Below are positions 1-9,552 of a stretch of DNA of 64,000 nt, in pieces. Source of the DNA: DAIDJD01 sp035485275 (GTDB taxonomy: Bacteria; Oederibacteriota; JAJYGY01; DAIDJD01). The translations under genes and the position numbers were made by a program. The stretch lies in NCBI GenBank assembly GCA_035485275.1, contig DATHOE010000009.1, forward strand, positions 56,988-120,987, read 5' to 3'. Each line of letters starts with the position of its first letter. Position 1 is the first letter of the stretch. A model generated the notes under the pieces. That model was not told the DNA's origin. It was given only the letters and a program-made list of their open reading frames with translations, and made no database searches.

Positions 1-678
1 TGGCCGCTGTTCTTGGGGCTCGACAACGACAATACCAGGGCCAAAGATGAAATTGAGGGCTGGTTTTTGAAGGCTTTGGCCCAAAACCAGGATCCTTGGA
101 TCGAAAACGGGTCTTGGGAGCCTTGGAGGGTGTATTTTGCGGCGCGAACCTTGGCCGCTTATGGCTATTTCAAGGAAAGTAAGGCCATTTCTGATGATTT
201 TATAGATAAAATGGAGAAAATGGATTCATTTCCGTCAAAAATTAATGCTGATGGCACCTTTGAGGGCGGCGATTCCGCTGCCACCGCCGCCACAATTTTG
301 GAGTTTTTATTGGAAAGAGAACAGCAAGAAGTATTTTTAACCCCATCAAGCGGCGAATTTTCTTCGAGATTCATCCAATTTCATTCTTTGGATGGTTCTT
401 TTTATATGAGAAGAATGCAATTACCGCAAAAAAACGACAAATACGCCCTTATTAAGATAGAAACACCCAAGCATGGAAAAATCATGGATGAAAAGGCCTT
501 TATTTTTTCCTGCCCTGAAAGCCTGACTGTGCAGATCCAGAGTTCCATGGGACTTGACATCAGCCGGGCCGGCAGCCCCGGCCGCCTGATCTTCAAGGAC
601 GCGCATCAGGTGGAATTATTGGCTCCGGCACGCCAACGCATATTGGTCCGTTTTGTGTCAGAACAGAAACAAAAGTAA
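1..678 (+). CDS. C-terminal part of a glycosidase-like (alpha/alpha)6-barrel protein (5' truncated)
   Basis: The reading frame is open from the first base of the window, so the gene begins upstream and only about 225 C-terminal residues are visible. The first half is helical and carries a W-E-P-W-R-V-Y-F-A-A-R stretch followed by an alanine-rich helix ending in A-A-Y-G-Y. This resembles the last helices of (alpha/alpha)6-barrel glycosidases such as GH63 or trehalase-like enzymes. The last 110 residues look like a beta-rich accessory domain. The DNA is clearly more AT-rich than the genes that follow. No catalytic acid can be assigned from this fragment, so the family call is tentative. A promoter for the next gene starts just after its stop codon. 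Confidence 0.45.
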   Translation, partial: WPLFLGLDNDNTRAKDEIEGWFLKALAQNQDPWIENGSWEPWRVYFAARTLAAYGYFKESKAISDDFIDKMEKMDSFPSKINADGTFEGGDSAATAATILEFLLEREQQEVFLTPSSGEFSSRFIQFHSLDGSFYMRRMQLPQKNDKYALIKIETPKHGKIMDEKAFIFSCPESLTVQIQSSMGLDISRAGSPGRLIFKDAHQVELLAPARQRILVRFVSEQKQK

Positions 679-685
679 AGGAATC

Positions 686-715
686 TTGACTATTTGTGGG
701 CATTTTTAGTAAAGT
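686..715 (+). promoter_or_regulatory. Sigma70-type promoter for the aminopeptidase-efp-accBC run
   Basis: TTGACT at 686-691 and TAAAGT at 710-715 are separated by 18 bases in an AT-rich gap. Transcription would start near 722, giving a leader of about 27 nt before the ATG at 749. This is read from sequence only. Confidence 0.5.
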
Positions 716-748
716 ATTGAGCTTTTTCTTCCCTTTGCGCAGGAATGA

Positions 749-1816
749 ATGAATCCACGCTTAACAGCCTTACGTGAAAAATTAAAGCTCGAACATCTGG
801 ACGCGGGCCTGATCTTTTCAGAGATCAACCGCAATTATTTGACCGGGTTCACGGGTAGTTCCGGGGCCCTCTTGGTGCTTCCTGACCAGACGCTTTTTAT
901 CACCGATTCCCGCTATACCCTCCAGGCCGGACGCCAAGTCCAAGGCGCCAAAGTGCTGCTCCAAACCCGCGCCCTGCTGGTCGACGCCCTTGAAATCATC
1001 AAAAAAGCCAAGGTAAAACGCGTCGGCTTTGAAGCCGGACACCTGACCGTGAGCCAGCACCTTTGGATGCTCAAACAGTGGCCCCAAGGCACCTGGGTGC
1101 CCTTGCAGGGGACCGTGGAATCCCTGCGCCTGGTCAAGGACGGCGGCGAAAAAGAGGCCCTTCGCAAGGCTGGCCGGGTAGCGGACCAGACATTCCACCA
1201 CATCCTGCCCTTCATCAAAGTCGGGGCCGTGGAACGGGACCTGGCCTCTGAAATGGAGCATTTCATGCGCCGCCAGGGCGCGGACGGCCCCAGTTTTGAG
1301 ACCATCGTGGCCTCGGGCTGGCGCTCCGCCCTTCCCCACGGCATCGCCTCCGCCAAACGCCTTGAAAAGGGCGATTTCATCGTTTTTGACTTCGGCTGCC
1401 GGCTGGACGGCTATTGTTCGGACATGACGCGCACCGTGTGCGTGGGCCCAGCCTCGGCCTTCCAGCGCAAAATCTACGGCATTGTCCAGAAGGCCCAGGC
1501 CGCCGGCTTGCGGGCCATCCGTCCCGGCCAGACCACCGGGGCCGTGGATTTGGCCGCCCGCAGCGTCATCGGCAAGGCCGGCTATGCCTCCCGCTTCGGC
1601 CACGGAACCGGCCATGGCGTGGGCCGGGAGGTCCACGAGGATCCCCGGGTCGGCCCCAAGGCCAAGGACCTGCTCTGGCCCGGCATGGCCATCACCTGCG
1701 AGCCGGGCATCTATCTTGAAGGCAAATTCGGCGTCCGCATCGAGGACCTGGCCCTGGTGACCGAAACGGGCCATGAAAACCTGTACCGCACCACCAAAAA
1801 CCTCATCACCGTCTAA
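749..1816 (+). CDS. M24 family Xaa-Pro aminopeptidase/dipeptidase
   Basis: This is a cytoplasmic metallopeptidase that would remove the N-terminal residue from X-Pro peptides. It has an N-terminal creatinase-like domain (about 1-125) and a C-terminal pita-bread domain. All five di-metal ligands of the family are visible: D214 and D225 (in F-D-F-G and C-S-D-M-T), H285 (G-H-G-T-G-H-G), E318 (C-E-P-G) and E332 (V-R-I-E-D). The length of 355 aa matches the short YqhT/PepP-like form of Bacillus. The ATG at 749 has AGGA at 741-744. An overlapping ATG at 745 is out of frame. The order aminopeptidase, efp, accB, accC is the same as in many Firmicutes and other bacteria, which supports both the call and a shared transcript. 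Confidence 0.92.
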   Translation: MNPRLTALREKLKLEHLDAGLIFSEINRNYLTGFTGSSGALLVLPDQTLFITDSRYTLQAGRQVQGAKVLLQTRALLVDALEIIKKAKVKRVGFEAGHLTVSQHLWMLKQWPQGTWVPLQGTVESLRLVKDGGEKEALRKAGRVADQTFHHILPFIKVGAVERDLASEMEHFMRRQGADGPSFETIVASGWRSALPHGIASAKRLEKGDFIVFDFGCRLDGYCSDMTRTVCVGPASAFQRKIYGIVQKAQAAGLRAIRPGQTTGAVDLAARSVIGKAGYASRFGHGTGHGVGREVHEDPRVGPKAKDLLWPGMAITCEPGIYLEGKFGVRIEDLALVTETGHENLYRTTKNLITV

Positions 1817-1834
1817 TCTCAATAAAGGGAACAC

Positions 1835-2398
1835 ATGCCCACTCTAGGCGCCACCGAAGCCCGCATCAACACGGTCCTGATCATCGACGGAAAACTCTGC
1901 GAAGTCTTTGAGTACAACCATATCAAGCCCGGCAAGGGCCCGGCCAAGGTGAAAATCAAGGTCCGCTTCCTCAAGGACGGCCGGGTGGTGGAGTACACCG
2001 TCGGCATCAACGAAAGCTTTGAATACACCGAGCTGGAGTTGAAGGACATGGAATACCTGTACAAGGAAGGCGTCAATTTCGTCTTCATGGACAAGGAAAG
2101 CTACGAGCAGATCCACCTTCCCGCCAGCCTGCTGGGCGATCAGGTCCACTTCCTTCTGGAAAACGGCCCGGCCACGGTCACCTTCAACGGCGAGGAGGCC
2201 GTGGGCCTGCGCCTGCCCGCCTCGGTCACCCTCAAGGTCACCGAAACCTCCGGCGCCATCCGCGGCAACACGGTCAACAACGCCACCAAGGAGGCCGTTC
2301 TGGAGACCGGCTTCAACCTCCAGGTCCCCATGTTCGTGAACGAAGGGGAGCTGATCAAGGTCGACACGCGCACCGGCAAGTACCTGGAACGGGCCTGA
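1835..2398 (+). CDS. efp: Elongation factor P
   Basis: EF-P binds between the P and E sites of the ribosome and relieves stalling at polyproline stretches. The 187-aa length and three beta-barrel domains fit the family. The loop I-K-P-G-K-G-P-A places a lysine at position 34, the residue modified by EpmA in Proteobacteria. I see no epmA/epmB or deoxyhypusine-type gene in this window, so modification status is unknown. The gene starts 18 nt after the aminopeptidase stop, with AAAGGG upstream. Many proteins here have Pro-rich tracts (for example the product of 43481-44077), so EF-P is likely to matter for expressing the surface genes. Confidence 0.97.
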   Translation: MPTLGATEARINTVLIIDGKLCEVFEYNHIKPGKGPAKVKIKVRFLKDGRVVEYTVGINESFEYTELELKDMEYLYKEGVNFVFMDKESYEQIHLPASLLGDQVHFLLENGPATVTFNGEEAVGLRLPASVTLKVTETSGAIRGNTVNNATKEAVLETGFNLQVPMFVNEGELIKVDTRTGKYLERA

Positions 2399-2430
2399 AC
2401 CCAAATCCGACCAACTATCCTGGAGCCAGC

Positions 2431-2964
2431 ATGAGCATTGAAAAGTCCATCGGGCGACCGGCGAAAGCCCCGCGGGTGAACTTGAAAGACCTTAAGAAGC
2501 TCATCGATATGATGCGCAAGGCCGAACTCAGCGAAGTCCACATCGAGCAGGAAGGCCTGAAGATCAACCTCAAGAAGGACGAGAAGTCGCCCCTGGTCCC
2601 GGGTCCCGCGGCCCCCGCCGCGGCCCAGCCCGCGGCTTCCGCGGCCGCCGCCGCCCCCGCTCCAGCGCCGGCCGCCGCCCCGGCCGCCCCCGCCGCCCCG
2701 GCCCCCGCGGCCGCGCCGGTCGAGGACGGCGAGGTCGTGCATTCGCCCATGGTGGGCACCCTGTACCGCTCCCCTTCCCCGGACAAGGGGCCCTTCGTCA
2801 AGGAAGGTTCCCGCGTCGAGGTGGGCCAGACCGTCTGCATCATCGAGGCCATGAAGCTGATGAACGAGATCAAGGCCGAGAGCGCCGGGACCCTGGTCCG
2901 CTTCCTGTGCGAGAACACCCAGCCCGTCGAGTTCGGCCAGCCCCTGTACCTGCTCAAACCCTGA
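2431..2964 (+). CDS. accB: Biotin carboxyl carrier protein of acetyl-CoA carboxylase
   Basis: BCCP carries the biotin that shuttles carboxyl groups between biotin carboxylase and carboxyltransferase in the first step of fatty-acid synthesis. The C-terminal biotinyl domain has the canonical E-A-M-K-L-M-N motif, with K142 as the biotinylated lysine. A conserved N-terminal helical region (about 15-55) is joined to it by a low-complexity Ala/Pro linker (about 58-100), longer and more alanine-rich than in E. coli. The ATG is preceded by TGGAG. accC follows after 31 nt, the usual accBC arrangement. Confidence 0.96.
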   Translation: MSIEKSIGRPAKAPRVNLKDLKKLIDMMRKAELSEVHIEQEGLKINLKKDEKSPLVPGPAAPAAAQPAASAAAAAPAPAPAAAPAAPAAPAPAAAPVEDGEVVHSPMVGTLYRSPSPDKGPFVKEGSRVEVGQTVCIIEAMKLMNEIKAESAGTLVRFLCENTQPVEFGQPLYLLKP

Positions 2965-2995
2965 AGCTCCAGCCGCCCCGCTTTGTAGAGGTCCC

Positions 2996-4348
<1,353 letters not shown>

Positions 4349-4388
4349 CCACCGGTCCCTGGATAACAGGGGGCTAGACGGAGCGCCC

Positions 4389-6194
4389 ATGTTCGCCACC
4401 CTGCGCCTCCTCTTCAACGCCACGGCCCTGCTGGCCCTGCTGTGCCTGGCGGCCGTCCTGGGTGTGGTCAGTCTGCACGGCCAAGAGCTGCCCTGGGAGC
4501 ACCTGGCCCTGGGCCGGCAGCTCGCGGAGGCCTCCTCCATCCCCGACCACGAAAGCCTGCTGTTCACGGCGCCGGCCTCGGCCCCTTTCGACGCCCGTTC
4601 CTGGGCCTGGGACTGGGGCGGCTGGCAGGCCTACCACCTCTACGGCCCCTCGGCCCTGCGTTTCGCCGACGCCCTGGTCTGGCTCCTGGCGCTGGCGGCC
4701 CTGGCGGCGGCCGCCTTCCGCCGCGGGGCGCGGCCCTTCAGCACCGCGATCCTGGTGGCCTGGGCCCTGCTGGCGGCCCGCACGGACTTGAGCCCCGGCC
4801 CGGACCTCTTCGCGTTCGCGGCCTTCTGCGCGGCCCTGTGGATCATGGAAGGCGATTTCTGGCCCGCTTTTTTCGGACGCTTCATCTGGCTGGGGCCCCT
4901 GGCCGTCCTGGCGGTGAACGTGAGCCCCGCCGCCTGGCTCCTGGCCCCGCTCGTCCTGCTCACCCTGATGTTCGACGGCGAAGCCTCCCCCCTGGCGCCG
5001 CGCCACCCCAAAGTGGCGAAGACGGTCTTTTGGTCGCTCCTGCTCGTCTGCCTCTGCCTGCATCCCCAGGGGATTTCATCCCTGAGAAGCCTGCCCTCCG
5101 CCGTCGAGTTTTGGGCCCTGCGTCCGGAGGCCTTTGACGCGCGCCAGGGCGCCCTGCTGCTGATGGCCTTCGCCGGCCTCTGCCTGGTGGCCTCGTCCTG
5201 GGTCAAGGCGGGCAGGGCCAAGCTGGCGCGCGAGCTGGCCCTGCTGGCGGCCTTCGCCCTGGCCGCGCTGCTGTCGAGGGCCGCCCTGCCCTTTTTCCTG
5301 GCCCTGGCCGCCCCGCTGTCCGCCGCGCGCTTCGACATGCTGGCGGACGCCCTGCCCGCGCCTTTGCGCAGCCTGCGCTGGCCGGCCAAGCTGGTGGCGC
5401 TGAGCGTCCTGCTCGCCTGGGCCGCCTCCGGCGGATTGCTGGCCCTGTCCCAGGCGGACGGCGGCTCCCCCCAAGGGCCCCAGCAGACCGAGACCTTTTA
5501 CGCCCAGCAGCTGCTGGACGAGGACATCCTGTGCCCGCCCGACTGGACGCCCCGGCTGGCCTGGAAGCTGGCGCCCAACGCCCGCTTCGCCCTCGATCCG
5601 CGCGGGGTGGCGGATCCCGTGCGGGCCGCGGCCCTGCAGGACGCGCTCCAGGCCCGCGGCGACGTGGCCGCGACGCTGGCCCAGCAGGGCGTGGGCATGT
5701 GCTGGCTGCCGCGGGGTTCGCCCCTGGCCCTGGCCCTGGCGGGCAGCCAGACTTGGCAGCCGGTGAGCTTCGACGACGCCGCGGTCGTCTACGTGCCCGA
5801 CACGCCCGCCAATGCGGAGATGATCCGGGTGTGCGCGCCGCGTGGACTGCGGCCCGGGGACCCGGACCAGCCCTTTGACGCGACGCGCCTGGTGCAGTCC
5901 GAGGCGGACCTCGAGGCCGACCTGGCCCGCGACCCGGGCATGGGCGTGGTCTACCTGTACATGGCCCAGCTCTGGCTGGCGCGGGGCCACGCGGCCAAGG
6001 CGCGCGAGACCCTTGAGGGCGGGATCCGGGCCGACCCGGATTTCGCGCCGGACTACGCCCGCCTGGCCGCCCTGCGCGCCGGCCTGGGCGACGCCTCCGA
6101 CATCGCGGCCGCGCGCCTCCTGTACCGGGGGGCTTTGCGGCTCCAGGACCGGCCCGAATGGCGCCGGGCCCTGGCCGCGCTGGGGCCCGCGTGA
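4389..6194 (+). CDS. Polytopic membrane protein with C-terminal TPR-like helices
   Basis: I do not recognise a named family. The 601-aa product has about ten hydrophobic segments over residues 1-355, including a glycine/alanine-rich helix near residue 340. A soluble region of about 240 residues follows. The last 80 residues contain an A-x-L-W-L-A-R-G-x-x-x-K-A-R-E-T-L pattern typical of a tetratricopeptide repeat. This layout (GT-C-like membrane core plus soluble tail) is common among bacterial surface-glycan proteins. The ATG at 4389 has GGAG six bases upstream. The stop overlaps the GTG start of the next gene, so the two are probably translationally coupled. Confidence 0.6.
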   Translation: MFATLRLLFNATALLALLCLAAVLGVVSLHGQELPWEHLALGRQLAEASSIPDHESLLFTAPASAPFDARSWAWDWGGWQAYHLYGPSALRFADALVWLLALAALAAAAFRRGARPFSTAILVAWALLAARTDLSPGPDLFAFAAFCAALWIMEGDFWPAFFGRFIWLGPLAVLAVNVSPAAWLLAPLVLLTLMFDGEASPLAPRHPKVAKTVFWSLLLVCLCLHPQGISSLRSLPSAVEFWALRPEAFDARQGALLLMAFAGLCLVASSWVKAGRAKLARELALLAAFALAALLSRAALPFFLALAAPLSAARFDMLADALPAPLRSLRWPAKLVALSVLLAWAASGGLLALSQADGGSPQGPQQTETFYAQQLLDEDILCPPDWTPRLAWKLAPNARFALDPRGVADPVRAAALQDALQARGDVAATLAQQGVGMCWLPRGSPLALALAGSQTWQPVSFDDAAVVYVPDTPANAEMIRVCAPRGLRPGDPDQPFDATRLVQSEADLEADLARDPGMGVVYLYMAQLWLARGHAAKARETLEGGIRADPDFAPDYARLAALRAGLGDASDIAAARLLYRGALRLQDRPEWRRALAALGPA

Positions 6195-7828
6195 AGGCCC
6201 TCTGCCTCCTGCTGGCCCTGAGCCTGCCCGCGGCCGCGCGCGCCGGCGGCAGCTTCGACAGCGGCTACGGCATCTGGTCCCCTTCCGGGCTCTGGCACCG
6301 GGTCACGGCGCCGGCCTGCGTCAGCCCGCACACCGGCTCGGCCTGCGTCTATTACGGCATCGACTCCAGCTGCACCTACGACAACGGGCAGGTGCAGGAC
6401 GCCAGCCTCACGACCCTGGCGCCCGTGGCCTTGACCGCCTCCACGGCCTTCATCAGTTTCTGGCTGCTCTACGACGTGCAGAGCCTGGATCCGGCCTGCC
6501 AGGACCGCCTGCGCCTGGAATACAGCCCGGACTCGACGCATTGGTACCTGGAGCAGGAGCTGGGGGCCCAGAGCGACCCCAGCGGGGGCTCGCCCCAGGA
6601 GGGCTTCGCCAGCGGCAGCGGCGTGGGCGGGCCGCCCCTGTGGCAGTTCGTGGACCTCAAGCTGTCCTCCTTCGCCGGCACCTCCTACTACTGGCGCCTG
6701 CGCTACCTTTCCAGCGACGAGCAGGCGGGCAATGCCCTGTGCGGCCCGCCGGACCTTCTGCAGGGCTTCCTGGGATACGCCATCGACGACGTCAATATCG
6801 GCGATCCCGCCCCGCCCCTGGCCCTGCAAAAGAGCGCCTCGCCCTCCCTGGGCGCCCCGGGGGGCAGCTTCACCTTCACCCTGAGCGTCACCAACACCTC
6901 GGCCGCGTCCGCCACGGTCAGCGTGTGGGACACCCTGCCCGCGGGTTATTCCTCGGCTTCGGCGTCCCCCCCCGGATCCGTCAGCGGCGGGCTGGCCCAG
7001 TGGACCCTGCCGGACTTAGGGCCGGGGCAGTCCGCCAGCGTGCAGTTGCAGGTGCAGGCCGCCCCGGGCCTCGTCCCTCCCGTGGACTGGATCAACACGG
7101 CCGCGGCCTCCTGCAGCCTGAGCGCCGCCGTGGTGCTGAGCTCCCAGGTGCTGGTCAAGCTGCGCACGCCCGCGCTGGTCCTGACGAAGTCGGTGAGCCC
7201 CACGAGCCTGACGAGCGGGAACACGGCCACCTACAGCCTGGTCCTGGAGAACGACACCGCCGTGACGCAAAGCGCCCTGACCATCACGGACACGCCGCCG
7301 CCGGCCTTCTCCCCCACCGAGTCCTATCCCGCGCTCAGCGGCAACACCTATTGGAACCTGGGCCCCTTGGCCCCGGGCCAGATCTTCAGCTGCATGCTGT
7401 CGGGCCCGGTGCTGGGCCAGAACGGCCAGGTCGTGGTCAACACGGCCCAGGTCGGCTCCGGCAGCACGGTCCTGGGGAGCGCATCGGCCTCGCTGAGCGT
7501 GAGCAATCCGGTGTCGCCGTCCATCACGATCCAGGCGGTCTTCCCCAATCCGGCCCCCTCCCGCAACCCGAGCCAGCCCCAGGAGGCCTTCGTCGCCTAC
7601 ACCTTGAGCACGGCCATGCCCGTGAACCTCGACATCTACGACGTGGCCGGCGAGAAGGTGCGCAGCCTCAGCGCGCCCGGAAACCAGGGCGAACAGCAGG
7701 TGGCCTGGGATTTGAAGAACTCTTTCGGATTGAACGTGGCCTCGGGCCTGTATGTCCTGCGGCTGTGGTCCCCCGCGCAGAGCCAGCCCGCGGCGCAGGC
7801 CACGGCCACCCTGGCGGTGCGGCGGTGA
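6191..7828 (+). CDS. Secreted DUF11-repeat protein with FlgD-like C-terminal domain
   Basis: Starting at GTG 6191, which overlaps the preceding stop as GTGA, the protein begins with a clean signal peptide (K-A-L-C-L-L-L-A-L-S ending A-R-A). The first 190 or so residues form a beta-rich, cysteine-containing domain that may bind ligand. Two DUF11 (conserved repeat) modules follow, recognisable by K-S-x-S-P-x-x-x-x-x-G and D-T-L-P-A-G or D-T-P-P-P patterns. The C-terminus is a FlgD/Ig-like domain with the hallmark D-I-Y-D-V-A-G-E-K-V and A-S-G-L-Y-V-L-R-L motifs. Such proteins are exported and surface associated. The total of 545 aa assumes the GTG start; upstream in-frame codons lie inside the previous gene. 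Confidence 0.75.
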   Translation: MKALCLLLALSLPAAARAGGSFDSGYGIWSPSGLWHRVTAPACVSPHTGSACVYYGIDSSCTYDNGQVQDASLTTLAPVALTASTAFISFWLLYDVQSLDPACQDRLRLEYSPDSTHWYLEQELGAQSDPSGGSPQEGFASGSGVGGPPLWQFVDLKLSSFAGTSYYWRLRYLSSDEQAGNALCGPPDLLQGFLGYAIDDVNIGDPAPPLALQKSASPSLGAPGGSFTFTLSVTNTSAASATVSVWDTLPAGYSSASASPPGSVSGGLAQWTLPDLGPGQSASVQLQVQAAPGLVPPVDWINTAAASCSLSAAVVLSSQVLVKLRTPALVLTKSVSPTSLTSGNTATYSLVLENDTAVTQSALTITDTPPPAFSPTESYPALSGNTYWNLGPLAPGQIFSCMLSGPVLGQNGQVVVNTAQVGSGSTVLGSASASLSVSNPVSPSITIQAVFPNPAPSRNPSQPQEAFVAYTLSTAMPVNLDIYDVAGEKVRSLSAPGNQGEQQVAWDLKNSFGLNVASGLYVLRLWSPAQSQPAAQATATLAVRR

Positions 7829-8271
7829 GCGCCCCGGGACAGGGGCCGGCCTGCGCGGGCTGCGCCAGGGTGGCGGAAGCCCTGGCCGGGCGGGATCCCT
7901 GGCTCATCGCGGCCCTTCCCCACAGCGTTCTGCTCCTCGGGGACCACCAGGCCTTCGAGGGCTACGCCGTGCTGTGGAGCCGGGCGCACGTGAAGGAGAT
8001 GCACCACCTGGATTCCGCGGCCTACGCCGGCTTCATGGACGACCTCAAGCGCGCCTCGCGGGCCGTGGAAAAGGCCACGGGCTGCCTCAAGCTCAACACC
8101 GTGAGCCTGGGCAATGTGGTGCCCCACGCCCACGTGCATTTGTTCCCGCGCAGCGGAAACGATCCGCAGGCCCTGCAGCATCCCTGGGTGCATGAGGCGC
8201 GTTTCGAGGAAGCCGGCCGGGCGGACCTGCGCCGGCGCTGGGTGCGCGCGCTGCAGGAGGTTTTGGCATGA
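7825..8271 (+). CDS. HIT family nucleotide hydrolase/transferase
   Basis: The product is 148 residues long with the histidine-triad signature H101-A-H103-V-H105, H103 being the expected nucleophile. HIT proteins hydrolyse nucleotide-phosphate linkages such as Ap4A or AMP-lysine. A C-x-x-C pair at 10-13 matches the zinc-binding cysteines seen in many HIT proteins. The second conserved block (L-N-T-V-S-L-G-N-V-V-P-H) is also present. GTG 7825 overlaps the stop of the secreted protein as GTGA, and its own TGA overlaps the next ATG as ATGA. The specific substrate cannot be read from sequence. Confidence 0.88.
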   Translation: MSAPGQGPACAGCARVAEALAGRDPWLIAALPHSVLLLGDHQAFEGYAVLWSRAHVKEMHHLDSAAYAGFMDDLKRASRAVEKATGCLKLNTVSLGNVVPHAHVHLFPRSGNDPQALQHPWVHEARFEEAGRADLRRRWVRALQEVLA

Positions 8272-9014
8272 GATACCCCCAGGTGGTGGCCCATCGCGGC
8301 CTGGCCAGGATATTCCCGGAGAACACCCTGGAGTCGGTGCTGGGGGCCTTCGACGCCGGCCTTGCCGCCGCGGAGATCGACATCCAGCTCAGCCTCGACG
8401 GCGTCCCGGTGCTGCAGCACGACCAGGATTTGAAGCGGATGACCGGCCAGGCCGGGGACCTGCGGCGTATGCCCTTCTCCAAGCTCAAGGGCCTGCGCAT
8501 GTCCGAGCCCGGGCGCTTCGGCTCCCGCTTCCGCGCGCGGCTGTGCTCCCTGGCCCGGCTGGCCGAGGCCCTGGCCCCGCGGAGGGGCTACACCCTCTTC
8601 GTGGAGCTGAAGGAGGAGTCGCTCAAGCCCTTCGGGCGCGCCTTCATGCTGCAGGCCGTGGCCCAGGCCCTGCGGCCCATACGGAAGCGCTGCGTCTTGA
8701 TCAGTTTTGATTGGGAGGTCTTGCGGCTGGCCCGCGAGTGCACGCGCTTCCCGGTGGCGCCGGTGCTGCGGTCCCTGGACCAATGGCGCAGGGGCGCGCG
8801 TGCGCTGAAGCCGGAATGGGTTTTTTGCGACCGAAAAATGCTGCCTAAAAAAGGGGGCCTGAAGGCCCTGTTCGGAGCGTCCCGGCTCTGCATCTATGAG
8901 GTGCCGGACTGCGCCGCGGCCCGCGCGCTGCTTGACCGCGGCGCCGCGGCCGTGGAGACCTTCCGCGCGGACAGCCTGGCCCAGGAACTGGCGCTCTATG
9001 CCTGGAAAAATTAG
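8268..9014 (+). CDS. Glycerophosphodiester phosphodiesterase family protein
   Basis: GDPD enzymes cleave glycerophosphodiesters to glycerol-3-phosphate and an alcohol. The 248-aa product shows the family motifs in order: H9-R-G (H-R-G), P17-E-N-T, E36-I-D38 metal ligands and the general acid/base region Q-H51-D. No signal peptide is visible, so it is probably cytoplasmic. It starts by an ATGA overlap with the HIT gene. The convergent HPt-like gene ends only 6 nt downstream. Confidence 0.9.
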   Translation: MRYPQVVAHRGLARIFPENTLESVLGAFDAGLAAAEIDIQLSLDGVPVLQHDQDLKRMTGQAGDLRRMPFSKLKGLRMSEPGRFGSRFRARLCSLARLAEALAPRRGYTLFVELKEESLKPFGRAFMLQAVAQALRPIRKRCVLISFDWEVLRLARECTRFPVAPVLRSLDQWRRGARALKPEWVFCDRKMLPKKGGLKALFGASRLCIYEVPDCAAARALLDRGAAAVETFRADSLAQELALYAWKN

Positions 9015-9020
9015 GGTGCT

Positions 9021-9365
9021 TTAGATTCCGGCCCGATAGGCGCTGAGGGCTTGGCGGCCTTTGGTCAGGGCCAGCTCGGTCTGGGCCACGAGGTTGGAAC
9101 CCGCCTGCCAGGACTGGCCGCTGAGAATCTGGTCGCAAAGGTCTTCCAGGCGCGCCAGGCCCAGGCTGCTGGCGCTGATCTTCAGGCCCTTGGCCGCGGA
9201 TTGCGCCTGGCTGAGCGTCTGGGCGTCCTTGAGGTCCTGCATGCGCAGTTCGGCCAGGTCGTTCAAACTGCCGATCAGGGCGTCCAGTTTCTTCTTTCCG
9301 CCGAGTTTCATGACGCTTTGCACGGTGTGCAGATCCAAATAGGGGATCTCGGGACCAGAATCCAT
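9021..9365 (-). CDS. HPt-domain-like protein lacking the phosphoryl-accepting histidine
   Basis: The 114-aa product is all-helical. Residues 57-80 line up with the core helix of histidine phosphotransfer domains (consensus A-A-H-x-L-K-G-S-x-x-x-L-G-x-x-x-L-x-x-L-C). Here the block reads A-A-K-G-L-K-I-S-A-S-S-L-G, so the histidine position is K59. I therefore infer a fold-level relative of HPt proteins that cannot accept a phosphate at the usual site. I chose the ATG at 9365 because GGAG lies 8 nt upstream; an in-frame ATG at 9401 would add 12 residues but has no good ribosome site. It is the only minus-strand gene before 47 kb and has no kinase or receiver neighbour. Confidence 0.6.
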   Translation of the reverse strand: MDSGPEIPYLDLHTVQSVMKLGGKKKLDALIGSLNDLAELRMQDLKDAQTLSQAQSAAKGLKISASSLGLARLEDLCDQILSGQSWQAGSNLVAQTELALTKGRQALSAYRAGI

Positions 9366-9483
9366 GGTTTCTTCTCCAAAGGCGCTGCGTAAGGCGGCCA
9401 TTTTGTACCCTGGGGAGCCGCCGCGCCACCGGATTTGGAGTTCGCGTCCGCTGCCCGCGCTTGGCGCAAAAAGCCGCGCAAGA

Positions 9484-9513
9484 TTGACGTTTTTTAGACC
9501 CAGGTGCTACAAT
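9484..9513 (+). promoter_or_regulatory. Sigma70-type promoter for the lipoprotein/UbiA/YYY gene run
   Basis: TTGACG (9484-9489) and TACAAT (9508-9513) are spaced by 18 bases. The predicted start is near 9520, about 33 nt before the ATG at 9553. It lies in the divergent gap between the HPt-like gene and the lipoprotein. Confidence 0.6.
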
Positions 9514-9552
9514 GCGAAACTCTGGGGAGCTTCACTTTTACAAGGGGAACCT

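Noticed and set aside
4349..4388. CCCTG-GATAA-CAGGG inverted repeat after accC
   Set aside because: The stem is short and no T-tract follows, so I do not call it a terminator.
5842..7824. Long + frame upstream of and continuous with the HIT gene
   Set aside because: It overlaps two real genes in other frames; only the part from GTG 7825 has the HIT motifs.
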